NCBI GenBank assembly: GCA_047518005.1
Contig: JAKZRT010000008.1
Coordinates: forward strand, 1-38,117
DNA: 38,117 nt
Origin: JAKZRT01 sp047518005
Lineage (GTDB): Bacteria > Pseudomonadota > Alphaproteobacteria > Rhodobacterales > Rhodobacteraceae
Direction of reading: 5' to 3'
Shown here one piece after another: positions 8,057 to 15,333 of the stretch (position 1 is its first letter; every line of letters begins with the position of its first letter). Position numbers and translations under genes: made by a program. The notes beneath the pieces are model-generated. The model was not told the DNA's origin, did not search any database, and saw only the letters and a list, made by a program, of their open reading frames with translations.

Positions 8057-8461
8057 ATGATCGGACGCCTGAACCACGTTGCCATCGCGGTACCCGACCT
8101 TGACGCTGCGATGGCGCGATACCGCGATACGCTTGGCGCCCGCGTCGGTTCCCCCCAGGACCAACTCGACCACGGCGTGACCGTGGTTTTTATCGAATTG
8201 CCCAACACCAAAGTCGAACTGCTTTGCCCCTTGGGCGAGGCGTCGCCGATCGCCGGTTTTCTCGAAAAGAACCCTGCAGGCGGCATCCACCACATGTGCT
8301 ACGAGGTCGAGGATATTCTGGCCGCCCGCGACCGGCTTTTGGGCCAGGGCGCGCGCGTGCTGGGCTCGGGTGAGCTGAAGACCGGCGCGCATGGCAAGCC
8401 GGTGCTGTTTTTGCACCCCAAGGACTTCAACGGCTGCCTGATCGAGCTGGAGCAGGCGTGA
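8057..8461 (+). CDS. mce: Methylmalonyl-CoA epimerase
   Basis: The product (134 aa) interconverts (2S)- and (2R)-methylmalonyl-CoA in propionyl-CoA catabolism, feeding the B12-dependent mutase. It is a single VOC fold with the family pattern: LNHVAIAVPDLDAA at the N-terminus (metal ligand H7), VELLCPLGEASPI, GGIHHMCYEV and a C-terminal LIELEQA carrying the metal-binding Glu. Length is typical. The ATG has a GGAG site about 9 bases upstream. It overlaps the DUF1467 gene by one base (TGATG), a common pairing in Rhodobacterales. A cobalamin synthesis operon lies 3 kb downstream, which fits with need for the B12 mutase, but the two are not linked in transcription. Confidence 0.92.
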   Translation: MIGRLNHVAIAVPDLDAAMARYRDTLGARVGSPQDQLDHGVTVVFIELPNTKVELLCPLGEASPIAGFLEKNPAGGIHHMCYEVEDILAARDRLLGQGARVLGSGELKTGAHGKPVLFLHPKDFNGCLIELEQA

Positions 8462-8748
8462 TGGATGTCGCCTCGGGCCTTGTCCTTTTCGCAGTGGTCT
8501 GGTTCATGGTGCTGTTCGTGGTTCTGCCGCTGCGGCTGACCACTCAGGGCGAAGCGGGCAAGGTGGTGCCCGGCACGCCCCCCGGTGCCCCGCACGGGGT
8601 GAACCTGAAACGCAAACTGGCGATCACCACGCTGGTCGCGGCGCTGGTCTGGGGCCTGATTGCGGCGGTGATCATCTCGGGCGTGATCGACCTGAGCGAG
8701 ATCCAATTTTTCAACCGCCCGAGCGGTCCGGCGCCTGACCAGATTTAA
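8461..8748 (+). CDS. DUF1467 family membrane protein
   Basis: This 95-aa protein has two transmembrane helices (about residues 4-25 and 55-77) joined by a loop with LRLTTQGEAGKVVPGTPPGAP, the DUF1467 signature. Function is unknown. The gene starts inside the stop codon of mce, and the pair is translationally coupled. A GTG three bases earlier is possible, but ATG is preferred. An intergenic repeat (8759-8783) follows. Confidence 0.85.
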   Translation: MDVASGLVLFAVVWFMVLFVVLPLRLTTQGEAGKVVPGTPPGAPHGVNLKRKLAITTLVAALVWGLIAAVIISGVIDLSEIQFFNRPSGPAPDQI

Positions 8749-8758
8749 TTCTGGGGGG

Positions 8759-8783
8759 TTGCGCCGCGCTGTCGCGCGTCGCC
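8759..8783. repeat. Copy 1 of a dispersed GC-rich intergenic repeat
   Basis: TTGCGCCGCG followed by C and TGTCGCGCGTCGCC lies just after a stop codon. Apart from one extra base the same string occurs at 33741-33764, also directly after a stop. Confidence 0.5.
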
Positions 8784-8798
8784 AAGAAGCGGCGGCGG

Positions 8799-9515
8799 TC
8801 AGAGATCTCCCAACCCGTCGCGCGGCGGTTCGTTGTGCAGACGGTGGAAAAGATGCGTGAACGTGGCCGCACCCAGGACCGGCACCAGAAGGTTGATCAC
8901 CGGAAAGCTGAGCGGCACCGCCATCAATGCCCCCGCGATCCAGATTGTAACGCTGTATCTGCGGCGCATGGCCCGGGCTGCGGCCGGTGAAAGCCGGCGC
9001 AGCGCGATCAGCTGAAAATACTCCCGTCCCAGCAAGAACCCGTTCAGCGCCCAGAAAATGAATGGCGCAAACGGGATGAAAAAGACATAGAGCAGCAAGG
9101 CCGAGATATTGGCCAGCACGATCACGCCAAGAAATCTTGCGCTGTCTTTGAGCCCGGTCATGAAACTGGCGCGCGGGGCCTTTGAAAGCTGCGGAAAATG
9201 TTTGTCTTCGACCGCATCCGCGACATCATCGAGAAAGAGCGCGGTAAAGGCCGAGGCCACCGGCACCATCAGAAACGCCGACAACAAGAGCATCAACGGG
9301 ATCGAGGCCCAGGATACCAGGTTGTCTACCCAGGTGATGGTGCCGATCCAGGGAATGGTGAAACTCTCGGGCAAGACAAGCGAGAGCGCCATCATGAAAA
9401 TTGCGTAGATCGCCGCCAGCAAAAGCAGGGTCAGGCCGATACCGATCAGCAGAACCCGCCGGAAACGTGGGTCGCCAAGTTGCTCGATGGCTTTGAGAAA
9501 ATCACTGATGATCAT
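8799..9515 (-). CDS. EI24 domain / CysZ-like inner membrane protein
   Basis: The 238-aa protein has four or more hydrophobic segments (about 25-50, 66-90, 135-165 and 195-220) and the EI24/CysZ family pattern, including FLDDVADAVEDKHFP and the FALNGFLLGREYFQL-type segment (here FWALNGFLLGREYFQL). CysZ of enterobacteria supports sulfate uptake. The alphaproteobacterial relatives are annotated as sulfate transporter family or EI24 proteins and their substrate is unproven. MIISDFLK overlaps the nitroreductase stop by 4 bp (ATGA), so the two are translationally coupled. It is the last gene of the minus-strand set. Confidence 0.8.
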   Translation of the reverse strand: MIISDFLKAIEQLGDPRFRRVLLIGIGLTLLLLAAIYAIFMMALSLVLPESFTIPWIGTITWVDNLVSWASIPLMLLLSAFLMVPVASAFTALFLDDVADAVEDKHFPQLSKAPRASFMTGLKDSARFLGVIVLANISALLLYVFFIPFAPFIFWALNGFLLGREYFQLIALRRLSPAAARAMRRRYSVTIWIAGALMAVPLSFPVINLLVPVLGAATFTHLFHRLHNEPPRDGLGDL

Positions 9516-10099
9516 GCGTCGATCCAGGTTGTCAGGGTGTCGATGTCGGGGCGGGGTCGGTCCGGCGGCGTGGCGCGGGCGGTGCCGATGTGGACAAATC
9601 CAACAAGTGTCTCGTCGCGGGTCAGCCCCAGTCCTGTGCGGCAAAATTCGGCGTCATGGGCCGCCCATCCGGTCAGCCAGTTGGCACCCCAGCCTGCTGC
9701 GAGCGCAGCGTTCAACAGCCCGAGACAGGCCGCAGCGGCCGAGTTTCGCTGTTCGGCCAACGGAATTTTCACGGGCGGTTTGGGCGATGAGATGACGGCC
9801 ACCGCAAGCGGTGCCGCCGCCAGTTGAAAGCGCATTTTTTCGATTTCCTCACCGGGCTTGCCAAGGTCCTCGCCGCGCCCTGCCACCAGACCGGAAATCC
9901 GCACCATCGCCGGCGCGCTGAGAACGATGAACCGCCAGGGTTCGAGCTTGCCATGATCGGGTGTCCGCGCGGCGGCGGCGAGAAGCGGGCGCAAGGCCGC
10001 TGCATCCGGGACCGGAGCCGCAAGCGTTTTGAAAGGGCGCGACCGCCGCGTCAGCAGAAAGTCAAGCGCCGCAGGGTTAGGGGGTGTCGTGGCGGACAT
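9512..10099 (-). CDS. Nitroreductase family protein (YdjA-like)
   Basis: This 195-aa FMN-dependent flavoprotein of the small nitroreductase family has the motifs LLTRRSRP (FMN phosphate binding), ARTPDHGKLEPWRFIV and NAALAAGWGANWLTG. The length and the DHGKLEPWRF form fit the YdjA subgroup, which uses NAD(P)H to reduce nitro or other electron-poor compounds. The natural substrate is unknown. An AAGGAA ribosome site precedes MSATTPP. It is 47 bp downstream of the deacetylase-like gene and overlaps the EI24 gene. Confidence 0.87.
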   Translation of the reverse strand: MSATTPPNPAALDFLLTRRSRPFKTLAAPVPDAAALRPLLAAAARTPDHGKLEPWRFIVLSAPAMVRISGLVAGRGEDLGKPGEEIEKMRFQLAAAPLAVAVISSPKPPVKIPLAEQRNSAAAACLGLLNAALAAGWGANWLTGWAAHDAEFCRTGLGLTRDETLVGFVHIGTARATPPDRPRPDIDTLTTWIDA

Positions 10100-10146
10100 G
10101 ATATTCCTTGTCTCTGTCGCCCATGTCGGGGTGTCGGTCGCAGCTT

Positions 10147-11256
10147 TCAAGCGGGGCCCGCGAAATGGACAGCCAGCGCGTCGATCTGCGTCTCGATAAA
10201 GGCCTGAAATTCGGGTCCTGGCTGGCGGGCAGCGAAAGTGTCGCCAAGCGGATCTGGGGCGGTGATCTTGCTGCCAGAGAGCGCCTCCAGCACCGCATGT
10301 CCGGCAAAGGGCACGTAAATTTCTGAATAGCCACCCTCGTGGACCAGAACCAGACGGCCATCGCAAATCTCGGCGGCGCTGTCCATCAGTTGGACGGTCA
10401 TGGCGCGGAAGGTTTCGGCGGTGGCCAGCATGCGGCCGAGCGGGTCGATTGCAGCTGCATCAAACCCACAGGCCACCATGATCGCGTCGGGCGCGAAAGC
10501 CTCGAGCGCGGGCAAAACCAAGCGATCCATCGCGCAAAGATAACCCCTATGCCCGGTGCCAGGCGGCAACGGGATGTTCATGTTGACCCCGCGCCCCGCG
10601 CCGCTGCCCCGGTCGTGGGCGGCACCGGTGTCGAGCGGATAGTTGCGGTCCTGATGCAGTGAGATGGTCAGAACATCGGCGCGGTCATAGAAAATTGCCT
10701 CGGTCCCGTTGCCGTGATGCACGTCCCAGTCAACCACAGCGATGCGCCCTGCCAAGCCCGCGTCCAGCGCCGCCTCGGCAGCGATTGCGATATTGGCAAA
10801 CAGGCAAAAGCCGTTGGGGAAATCGGGCAGGCAATGGTGCCCAGGCGGGCGCGACAGGGCATAGGCATTGCCGTGATGGCCTTGCAGAACTGAATAAAGC
10901 GCTGCTTTGGCCAGACCGGCCGAAAGCGCTGCAATCTCGAAACCGCCTTTCGCGAACGGCGCGCGCAGGCCCAATTCGCCGCCGCCCTGGGCCGAGAGAT
11001 CGCGAAACTCGCGCAAATAATGGTCGGGGTGCGCGCGCGCGAGGTCTTCCCAGGTCGCGTGATTTGCGCCTTTCAAATCCAGGTCTCGGGCCAGGCCGGT
11101 GACTTCGATCAGATTGCGCAGGCGACGTTTGGTTTCGGGATTTTCGGGCAGACCACTCATACTGGGCTGCACCAGGCCACCAAGGGGCAGAGTGAAAGCA
11201 TAGTCGCCCCCGGCGTGCCAAAAACAGCGTTCGTCCCAGAAAAACCCGGTTTTCAT
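10147..11256 (-). CDS. Histone deacetylase family hydrolase (class II HDAC / acetylpolyamine amidohydrolase-like)
   Basis: The 369-aa zinc hydrolase has every catalytic element of the arginase-deacetylase fold: the tandem His in SRPPGHHC (140-141), zinc ligands in DWDVHHGNGT (D178, H180), CGFDA (D266) and the transition-state Tyr in HEGGYS (Y310). Bacterial members of this clade remove acetyl groups from polyamines or other small amides; histones are absent in bacteria. The start MKTGFFWDERCFWH is the family's usual N-terminus and the long upstream extension is rejected. It heads an apparent minus-strand operon with the nitroreductase and EI24 genes. The acylated substrate is unknown. Confidence 0.9.
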   Translation of the reverse strand: MKTGFFWDERCFWHAGGDYAFTLPLGGLVQPSMSGLPENPETKRRLRNLIEVTGLARDLDLKGANHATWEDLARAHPDHYLREFRDLSAQGGGELGLRAPFAKGGFEIAALSAGLAKAALYSVLQGHHGNAYALSRPPGHHCLPDFPNGFCLFANIAIAAEAALDAGLAGRIAVVDWDVHHGNGTEAIFYDRADVLTISLHQDRNYPLDTGAAHDRGSGAGRGVNMNIPLPPGTGHRGYLCAMDRLVLPALEAFAPDAIMVACGFDAAAIDPLGRMLATAETFRAMTVQLMDSAAEICDGRLVLVHEGGYSEIYVPFAGHAVLEALSGSKITAPDPLGDTFAARQPGPEFQAFIETQIDALAVHFAGPA

Positions 11257-11325
11257 CTTGCGCCGCGCCCCCTCTGACGGTCTGATCGGCGCGAGCTTAT
11301 GCGGGATCGGTTGAGGGGCCAAGCG

Positions 11326-11511
11326 ATGGCGAAGGGCGCATTCAGTGATTTGGCCGCGGCTGGAGCCGAGTTCAGAGTGCGCGTGACGCCGCGGGCGCGC
11401 GGCAATACGGTCAGCCGCGTCGAAGGCGGACTGGCGGTGTGCGTGACCGCGCCGCCTGAGGACGGCAAAGCCAACGCACCGAAGGCGCCCGATTTGACGG
11501 TAAATTCTTAA
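11326..11511 (+). pseudogene. Truncated DUF167 (YggU-like) protein
   Basis: The first 50 or so residues match the DUF167 family: FRVRVTPRARGNTVSRVEGGLAVCVTAPPEDGKANA. Normal members are about 80-100 aa and continue into a helix plus a final strand. Here homology stops sharply after KANA and is replaced by PKAPDLTVNS and a stop. The missing half was not found in another frame downstream, so this looks like a deletion or replacement, not a frameshift. It is divergent from the deacetylase gene. The breakpoint lies about 20 bp upstream of the putative promoter of the cob operon. Confidence 0.7.
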
Positions 11512-11520
11512 CTCCAGCTT

Positions 11521-11703
11521 TTGATTGCGGGGTCGGGTTGGCGCTGCTATGGCGATAAGTGTCGATGCCAGATGGCTGAGCGGAAGAGATGCGGCCCGAC
11601 CCATGTCGGGGGGCTTTTATCTTGTCGTCGAAGGGACTGCGTGACGGGCACGTGGTTCGCTCTGCCGGATGTCGACGCGCGACGGACGACAGAGGAGAGG
11701 GCA
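11521..11703 (+). promoter_or_regulatory. Putative cob operon promoter and leader with terminator-like hairpin
   Basis: TTGATT (11521-11526) and TGCTAT (11545-11550) are spaced 18 bp. The leader of about 145 bases contains CCCGAC-CCAT-GTCGGG (11595-11610) followed by GGGC and TTTT (11615-11618), the look of an intrinsic terminator placed before the first gene. This would suit attenuation, but I could not find the conserved core of a cobalamin riboswitch. The reading frame of cbiX also stays open through the leader. The regulator is unknown. Confidence 0.35.
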
Positions 11704-12801
11704 ATGTCGAAAATTGGAGTGATGCTCTGCGGACACGGATCGCGCAGCGCCCCGGCGGTGCAGGAATTTGCGCGTCTGGCCGACCGGCTGCCCGCTTACT
11801 TGCCGCCCGAGTGGCCGGTTGAATTCGGTTATCTGGAGTTTGCCAATCCGGTGATCCGGGCTGGGCTGGGCGCACTGCGCGATCGCGGCTGTGACCGGAT
11901 TCTCGCCGTGCCGGGGATGCTTTTTGCCGCCATGCACGCCAAGAACGACATCCCGTCGGTGCTGAACGAATACGCCCGCGCGCATGGGCTCGACGTCAGC
12001 TATGGCCGCGAACTTGGGCTTGATCCGCGCATGATCCGCGCCGCCTCGGACCGGATCGCCGAGGCCGAAGCGGCGGCCAATGCATCGGGTGGCGAAGTGG
12101 CGCGGCACGACACATGTCTGGTGGTGATCGGGCGCGGCGCCAGCGATCCGGACGCCAATTCGAACGTCTCGAAAATTGCCCGGATGTTGTGGGAAGGCAT
12201 GGGTTTTGGCTGGTGCGAGGTGGGCTATTCCGGGGTGACATTCCCCTTGGTCGAGCCCTGTCTGGAGCAGGTCACGAAGCTGGGCTTCAAACGGGTCATT
12301 GTCTTCCCCTATTTCCTGTTTACCGGCATCCTGATCGACCGCATCTATGGCTTCGCCGATCTGGTGGCCGGGGCCCACCCGGGCACCCAATGGGTCAAGG
12401 CGGGCTATCTCAACGACCACGCAGGCGTGTTGGAGACATTCGCCGGGCGGGTACGCGAAATTCTGGACGGCCCGCCCGAGATGAACTGTTCGCTGTGCAA
12501 ATACCGGACCCAGGTTCTGGGATTCGAGGCCGAAGTGGGGCTGCCCCAGGAAAGCCACCACCACCATGTCGAAGGCCAGGGTGCGACCGCGCCGGGGTCG
12601 AATGTCACGGACTGTCGTCTTTGCGAAGACTTCTGCACCGGCGTGTGCCGGTTGGACGGGATTGCGGCGGATCATCATCACCACAACGGTGACCATCATC
12701 ACGATCACCACGGGACCGACCACCACCATCACCCCGAATACCCCCACGCAGATCACCCCATGGGGCCCGAAAGCACACGCAGACATCTCAAAGACGCATG
12801 A
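11704..12801 (+). CDS. cbiX: Sirohydrochlorin cobaltochelatase CbiX, long form with His-rich, Cys-rich tail
   Basis: CbiX inserts cobalt into sirohydrochlorin (or a related isobacteriochlorin) early in corrin synthesis. The 365-aa protein has two chelatase half-domains (about 1-125 with H11 in CGHGSRS; 135-255) and a C-terminal extension. The extension holds MNCSLC (260-265), the M-x-C-x-x-C type known to bind a [4Fe-4S] cluster in long CbiX proteins, then four further cysteines (304, 307, 311, 315) and a cobalt-storage-like His tract (324-351, 15 His) plus HHHH at 285-288. GAGGAG precedes the ATG. The stop overlaps cobH by 4 bp. It is the first gene of the operon. Confidence 0.93.
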   Translation: MSKIGVMLCGHGSRSAPAVQEFARLADRLPAYLPPEWPVEFGYLEFANPVIRAGLGALRDRGCDRILAVPGMLFAAMHAKNDIPSVLNEYARAHGLDVSYGRELGLDPRMIRAASDRIAEAEAAANASGGEVARHDTCLVVIGRGASDPDANSNVSKIARMLWEGMGFGWCEVGYSGVTFPLVEPCLEQVTKLGFKRVIVFPYFLFTGILIDRIYGFADLVAGAHPGTQWVKAGYLNDHAGVLETFAGRVREILDGPPEMNCSLCKYRTQVLGFEAEVGLPQESHHHHVEGQGATAPGSNVTDCRLCEDFCTGVCRLDGIAADHHHHNGDHHHDHHGTDHHHHPEYPHADHPMGPESTRRHLKDA

Positions 12802-13442
12802 CACGCGTTGCCGACTATGTCCGCGATCCGACTGCGATCTATGCCGAAAGCTTTGCGATCATTCGCAACGAGCTGGCCGCGCGCGGCGCGCCGCCACCAT
12901 CTGCGGTGGCACTGCGGATGATCCACGCCTGCGGGATGGTCGAACTGAGCGATGACCTGCACATCGCTGAGGGTGCCGAGGCGGCGGGGCGGGCGGCGCT
13001 GGACGCTGGTGCGCCGATCTATTGCGACGCGGAAATGGTGGCCCGGGGGATTATTGGACGGGCGCTTCCGCCCGGTGTCGAATGCCGCGTGGCGCTGAAT
13101 CATCCACAGGTTCCGGACCTGGCCGAAAAGCTGGGCACCACCCGGTCTGCAGCGGCGGTCGAGCTGTGGCGCGACGGTCTTGAGGACGCGATTGTTGCCA
13201 TCGGCACTGCCCCGACGGCGCTCTTCCATCTTCTCGAGGGCTTGGCCAATGGCTGGCCGAGACCGGCGCTGATCATCGGCTGCCCGGTGGGGTTCGTCGG
13301 CGCTGCCGAGGCCAAATCTGCGCTGCACGGGGGCGGCCACCGGGTGCCCTACATCACCGTGCTGGGGCGGCGCGGCGGCTCGGCGCTGGCGGCGGCGGCG
13401 GTCAACGGGCTGAGCTTGGGCACCGGGGGCGATGGGATATGA
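12798..13442 (+). CDS. cobH: Precorrin-8X methylmutase
   Basis: CobH moves the C-11 methyl group to C-12, turning precorrin-8X into hydrogenobyrinic acid (CbiC does the same on the cobalt form). The 214-aa protein has the catalytic His in RMIHACGMVE (H43), CDAEMVARGI and the closing IGCPVGFVGAAEAK segment. Length is normal. ATGA overlaps link it to cbiX before it and cobL after it, so it is translated as part of a tightly coupled unit. Confidence 0.95.
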   Translation: MTRVADYVRDPTAIYAESFAIIRNELAARGAPPPSAVALRMIHACGMVELSDDLHIAEGAEAAGRAALDAGAPIYCDAEMVARGIIGRALPPGVECRVALNHPQVPDLAEKLGTTRSAAAVELWRDGLEDAIVAIGTAPTALFHLLEGLANGWPRPALIIGCPVGFVGAAEAKSALHGGGHRVPYITVLGRRGGSALAAAAVNGLSLGTGGDGI

Positions 13443-14638
13443 GCGCCTGGCTGGATGTGATCGGGATCGGAGAGGACGGCTGGGCCGGGCTCAGCGACGC
13501 GGCGCGCGCCCGGCTTGGTGCCGCCGAGGTGATCATTGGCGGCACCCGCCACCACGGGTTGGCGCCGCACCTCAGCGCCCGGCGCATCCGCTGGCCCAGC
13601 CCGTTTGGCGCGATGCTCGACGAAATATCCGATCTGCGCGGGCAAAATGTGGTTGTTCTGGTCACCGGCGATCCGACATGGTTTTCGGCGGGTGCGCATC
13701 TGGGCCGCAAATTCGGCGCCGATGAAGTCACGTTTCACCCACAGCTTTCGGCCTTTCAATGGGCCGCGGCGCGCCTGGGGTGGAGCCTTGCCGATGTTGA
13801 AACGCTGACCATCCACGGGCGGCCGGCAGAACAGGTCATCCCCTATTTTGCACCCCATGCGCGGCTTTTGGTGTTGACCCAGGATGGGGGGTCGCCCGCG
13901 ACCGTCGCACAACTTTTGACCGAGCGTGGGTTCGGGCCATCGCAACTGATTGTTCTGGGCGCGCTTGGTGGACCTGATGAATCCCGCGACGAGCGAACGG
14001 CAATCGATTGGGGCGACCGGGCGGCCCCTGAATTTCACATATTGGCGATCGAATGTGCAATGGCCGAAGACGCACCACTGCCCTTGCCCTTGACCGGGCT
14101 GCCTGACGAGGCCTTTGAACACGATGGCCAACTGACCAAACGCGAGGTTCGGGCGATGACACTCGCCGCACTTGGCCCCAGGCGGGGCGCGGTTTTGTGG
14201 GATCTGGGTGCCGGCGCCGGCTCGGTCGGGATCGAATGGATGCGCGCGGCAAGCGACGCGCAGGCTGTCGCAGTCGAACCCCGCGCGGCGCGCCGCGCGA
14301 TGATTGCCACCAACGCCGCGCGGCTGGGCACGCCGCGCCTGCGAATTGTCGAGGGCCGCGCGCCCGAGGCGATGAACGGCCTACCCCAGCCCGATGCGGT
14401 ATTCATCGGTGGCGGATTTTCACGCGCCGTGGTTGCGGCGTCTTTGGACGCGCTGGCACCGCACGGGCGGCTGGTGGCCAATGCCGTAACGCTGGAAAGC
14501 GAAGCGCTGATGACCGCGTTGCAGGGCGAATATGGCGGCACCCTGTCGCGGATCGCGGTGTCGCGGGCCGAACCGATCGGGTCGCGCCGGGGCTGGAAAC
14601 CGTTCATGCCGGTTACACAGTGGGTTTTGGCGCGATGA
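13439..14638 (+). CDS. cobL: Precorrin-6Y C5,15-methyltransferase (decarboxylating)
   Basis: This is the fused form of CbiE and CbiT: it methylates C-5 and C-15 and removes the acetate carboxyl at C-12. The N-terminal half (about 1-205) is a tetrapyrrole methylase fold with VIGIGEDGW and VLVTGDPTWFS. The C-terminal half (about 215-399) is a Rossmann methyltransferase with LWDLGAGAGSVGIEW near residue 255. At 399 aa it is the usual length. It overlaps cobH and cobI by 4 bp each. Confidence 0.95.
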   Translation: MSAWLDVIGIGEDGWAGLSDAARARLGAAEVIIGGTRHHGLAPHLSARRIRWPSPFGAMLDEISDLRGQNVVVLVTGDPTWFSAGAHLGRKFGADEVTFHPQLSAFQWAAARLGWSLADVETLTIHGRPAEQVIPYFAPHARLLVLTQDGGSPATVAQLLTERGFGPSQLIVLGALGGPDESRDERTAIDWGDRAAPEFHILAIECAMAEDAPLPLPLTGLPDEAFEHDGQLTKREVRAMTLAALGPRRGAVLWDLGAGAGSVGIEWMRAASDAQAVAVEPRAARRAMIATNAARLGTPRLRIVEGRAPEAMNGLPQPDAVFIGGGFSRAVVAASLDALAPHGRLVANAVTLESEALMTALQGEYGGTLSRIAVSRAEPIGSRRGWKPFMPVTQWVLAR

Positions 14639-15333
14639 CCGGTCGGCTCTATGGCGTCGGCGTGGGGCCGGGCGACCCCGATCTGCTGACGCTCAGGGCG
14701 CACCGCTTGATCAGCGCGGCTCGGGTGGTGGCATATCCGGCCCCCGATACCGGGACAAGTTTCGCGCGCGCCATTGTGGCAGATCTGATCCCCGTGGCTG
14801 CCGCAGAGGTTCCGATTGTCATCCCGATGGTTGGGGCGAGGTTCCCGGCACAAGATGTCTATGACAAATCGGCGGCGGTGCTTGGCGACCATTTGAAGGC
14901 CGGGCGCGATGTTGTGGTTCTCTGCGAGGGTGATCCGTTTTTCTATGGCTCGTTCATGTATCTCTATTCGCGGCTCGCTGACCGCTTCCCGACCGAGATC
15001 GTGCCGGGGGTCAGTTCGCTCGGCGCGGTGACGGCAGCGTCGCGGCGACCGCTCTGCGCGCGCTCGGATGTGCTGACGGTGTTGCCCGCGACCTTGCCCG
15101 AGACGGTCTTGCGAGAACGGCTTGCATCGGCGGATGCCGCAGCGATCATGAAACTGGGGCGGCATTTCAGCAAAGCCCGCGCGGTAGTCGACGATCTTGG
15201 CCTGACCGCGCGGGCGCATTTCGTGGCGCATGCCTCGCTGCCCGAGCAGCAGGTTTGCCCGTTGGCGCAAGCCCCGGAAAATGCTCCGTATTTCTCGATG
15301 ATCCTGATCCCGGGGGAAGATATCTATGCCTGA
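14635..15333 (+). CDS. cobI: Precorrin-2 C20-methyltransferase
   Basis: CobI adds the C-20 methyl group from SAM to precorrin-2, the committed step to corrin. The 232-aa tetrapyrrole methylase has GRLYGVGVGPGDPDLLTL at the N-terminus, CEGDPFFYGSFMYL and the VPGVSSLGAV loop. The start is MTGRLYG, overlapping the cobL stop by 4 bp; the long upstream frame is a shadow of cobL. The end overlaps the next gene by 8 bp. Confidence 0.95.
   Translation: MTGRLYGVGVGPGDPDLLTLRAHRLISAARVVAYPAPDTGTSFARAIVADLIPVAAAEVPIVIPMVGARFPAQDVYDKSAAVLGDHLKAGRDVVVLCEGDPFFYGSFMYLYSRLADRFPTEIVPGVSSLGAVTAASRRPLCARSDVLTVLPATLPETVLRERLASADAAAIMKLGRHFSKARAVVDDLGLTARAHFVAHASLPEQQVCPLAQAPENAPYFSMILIPGEDIYA

Noticed and set aside
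11521..11703. Cobalamin riboswitch before cbiX
   Set aside because: Expected from context, but no B12-box or matching helices could be identified by eye.
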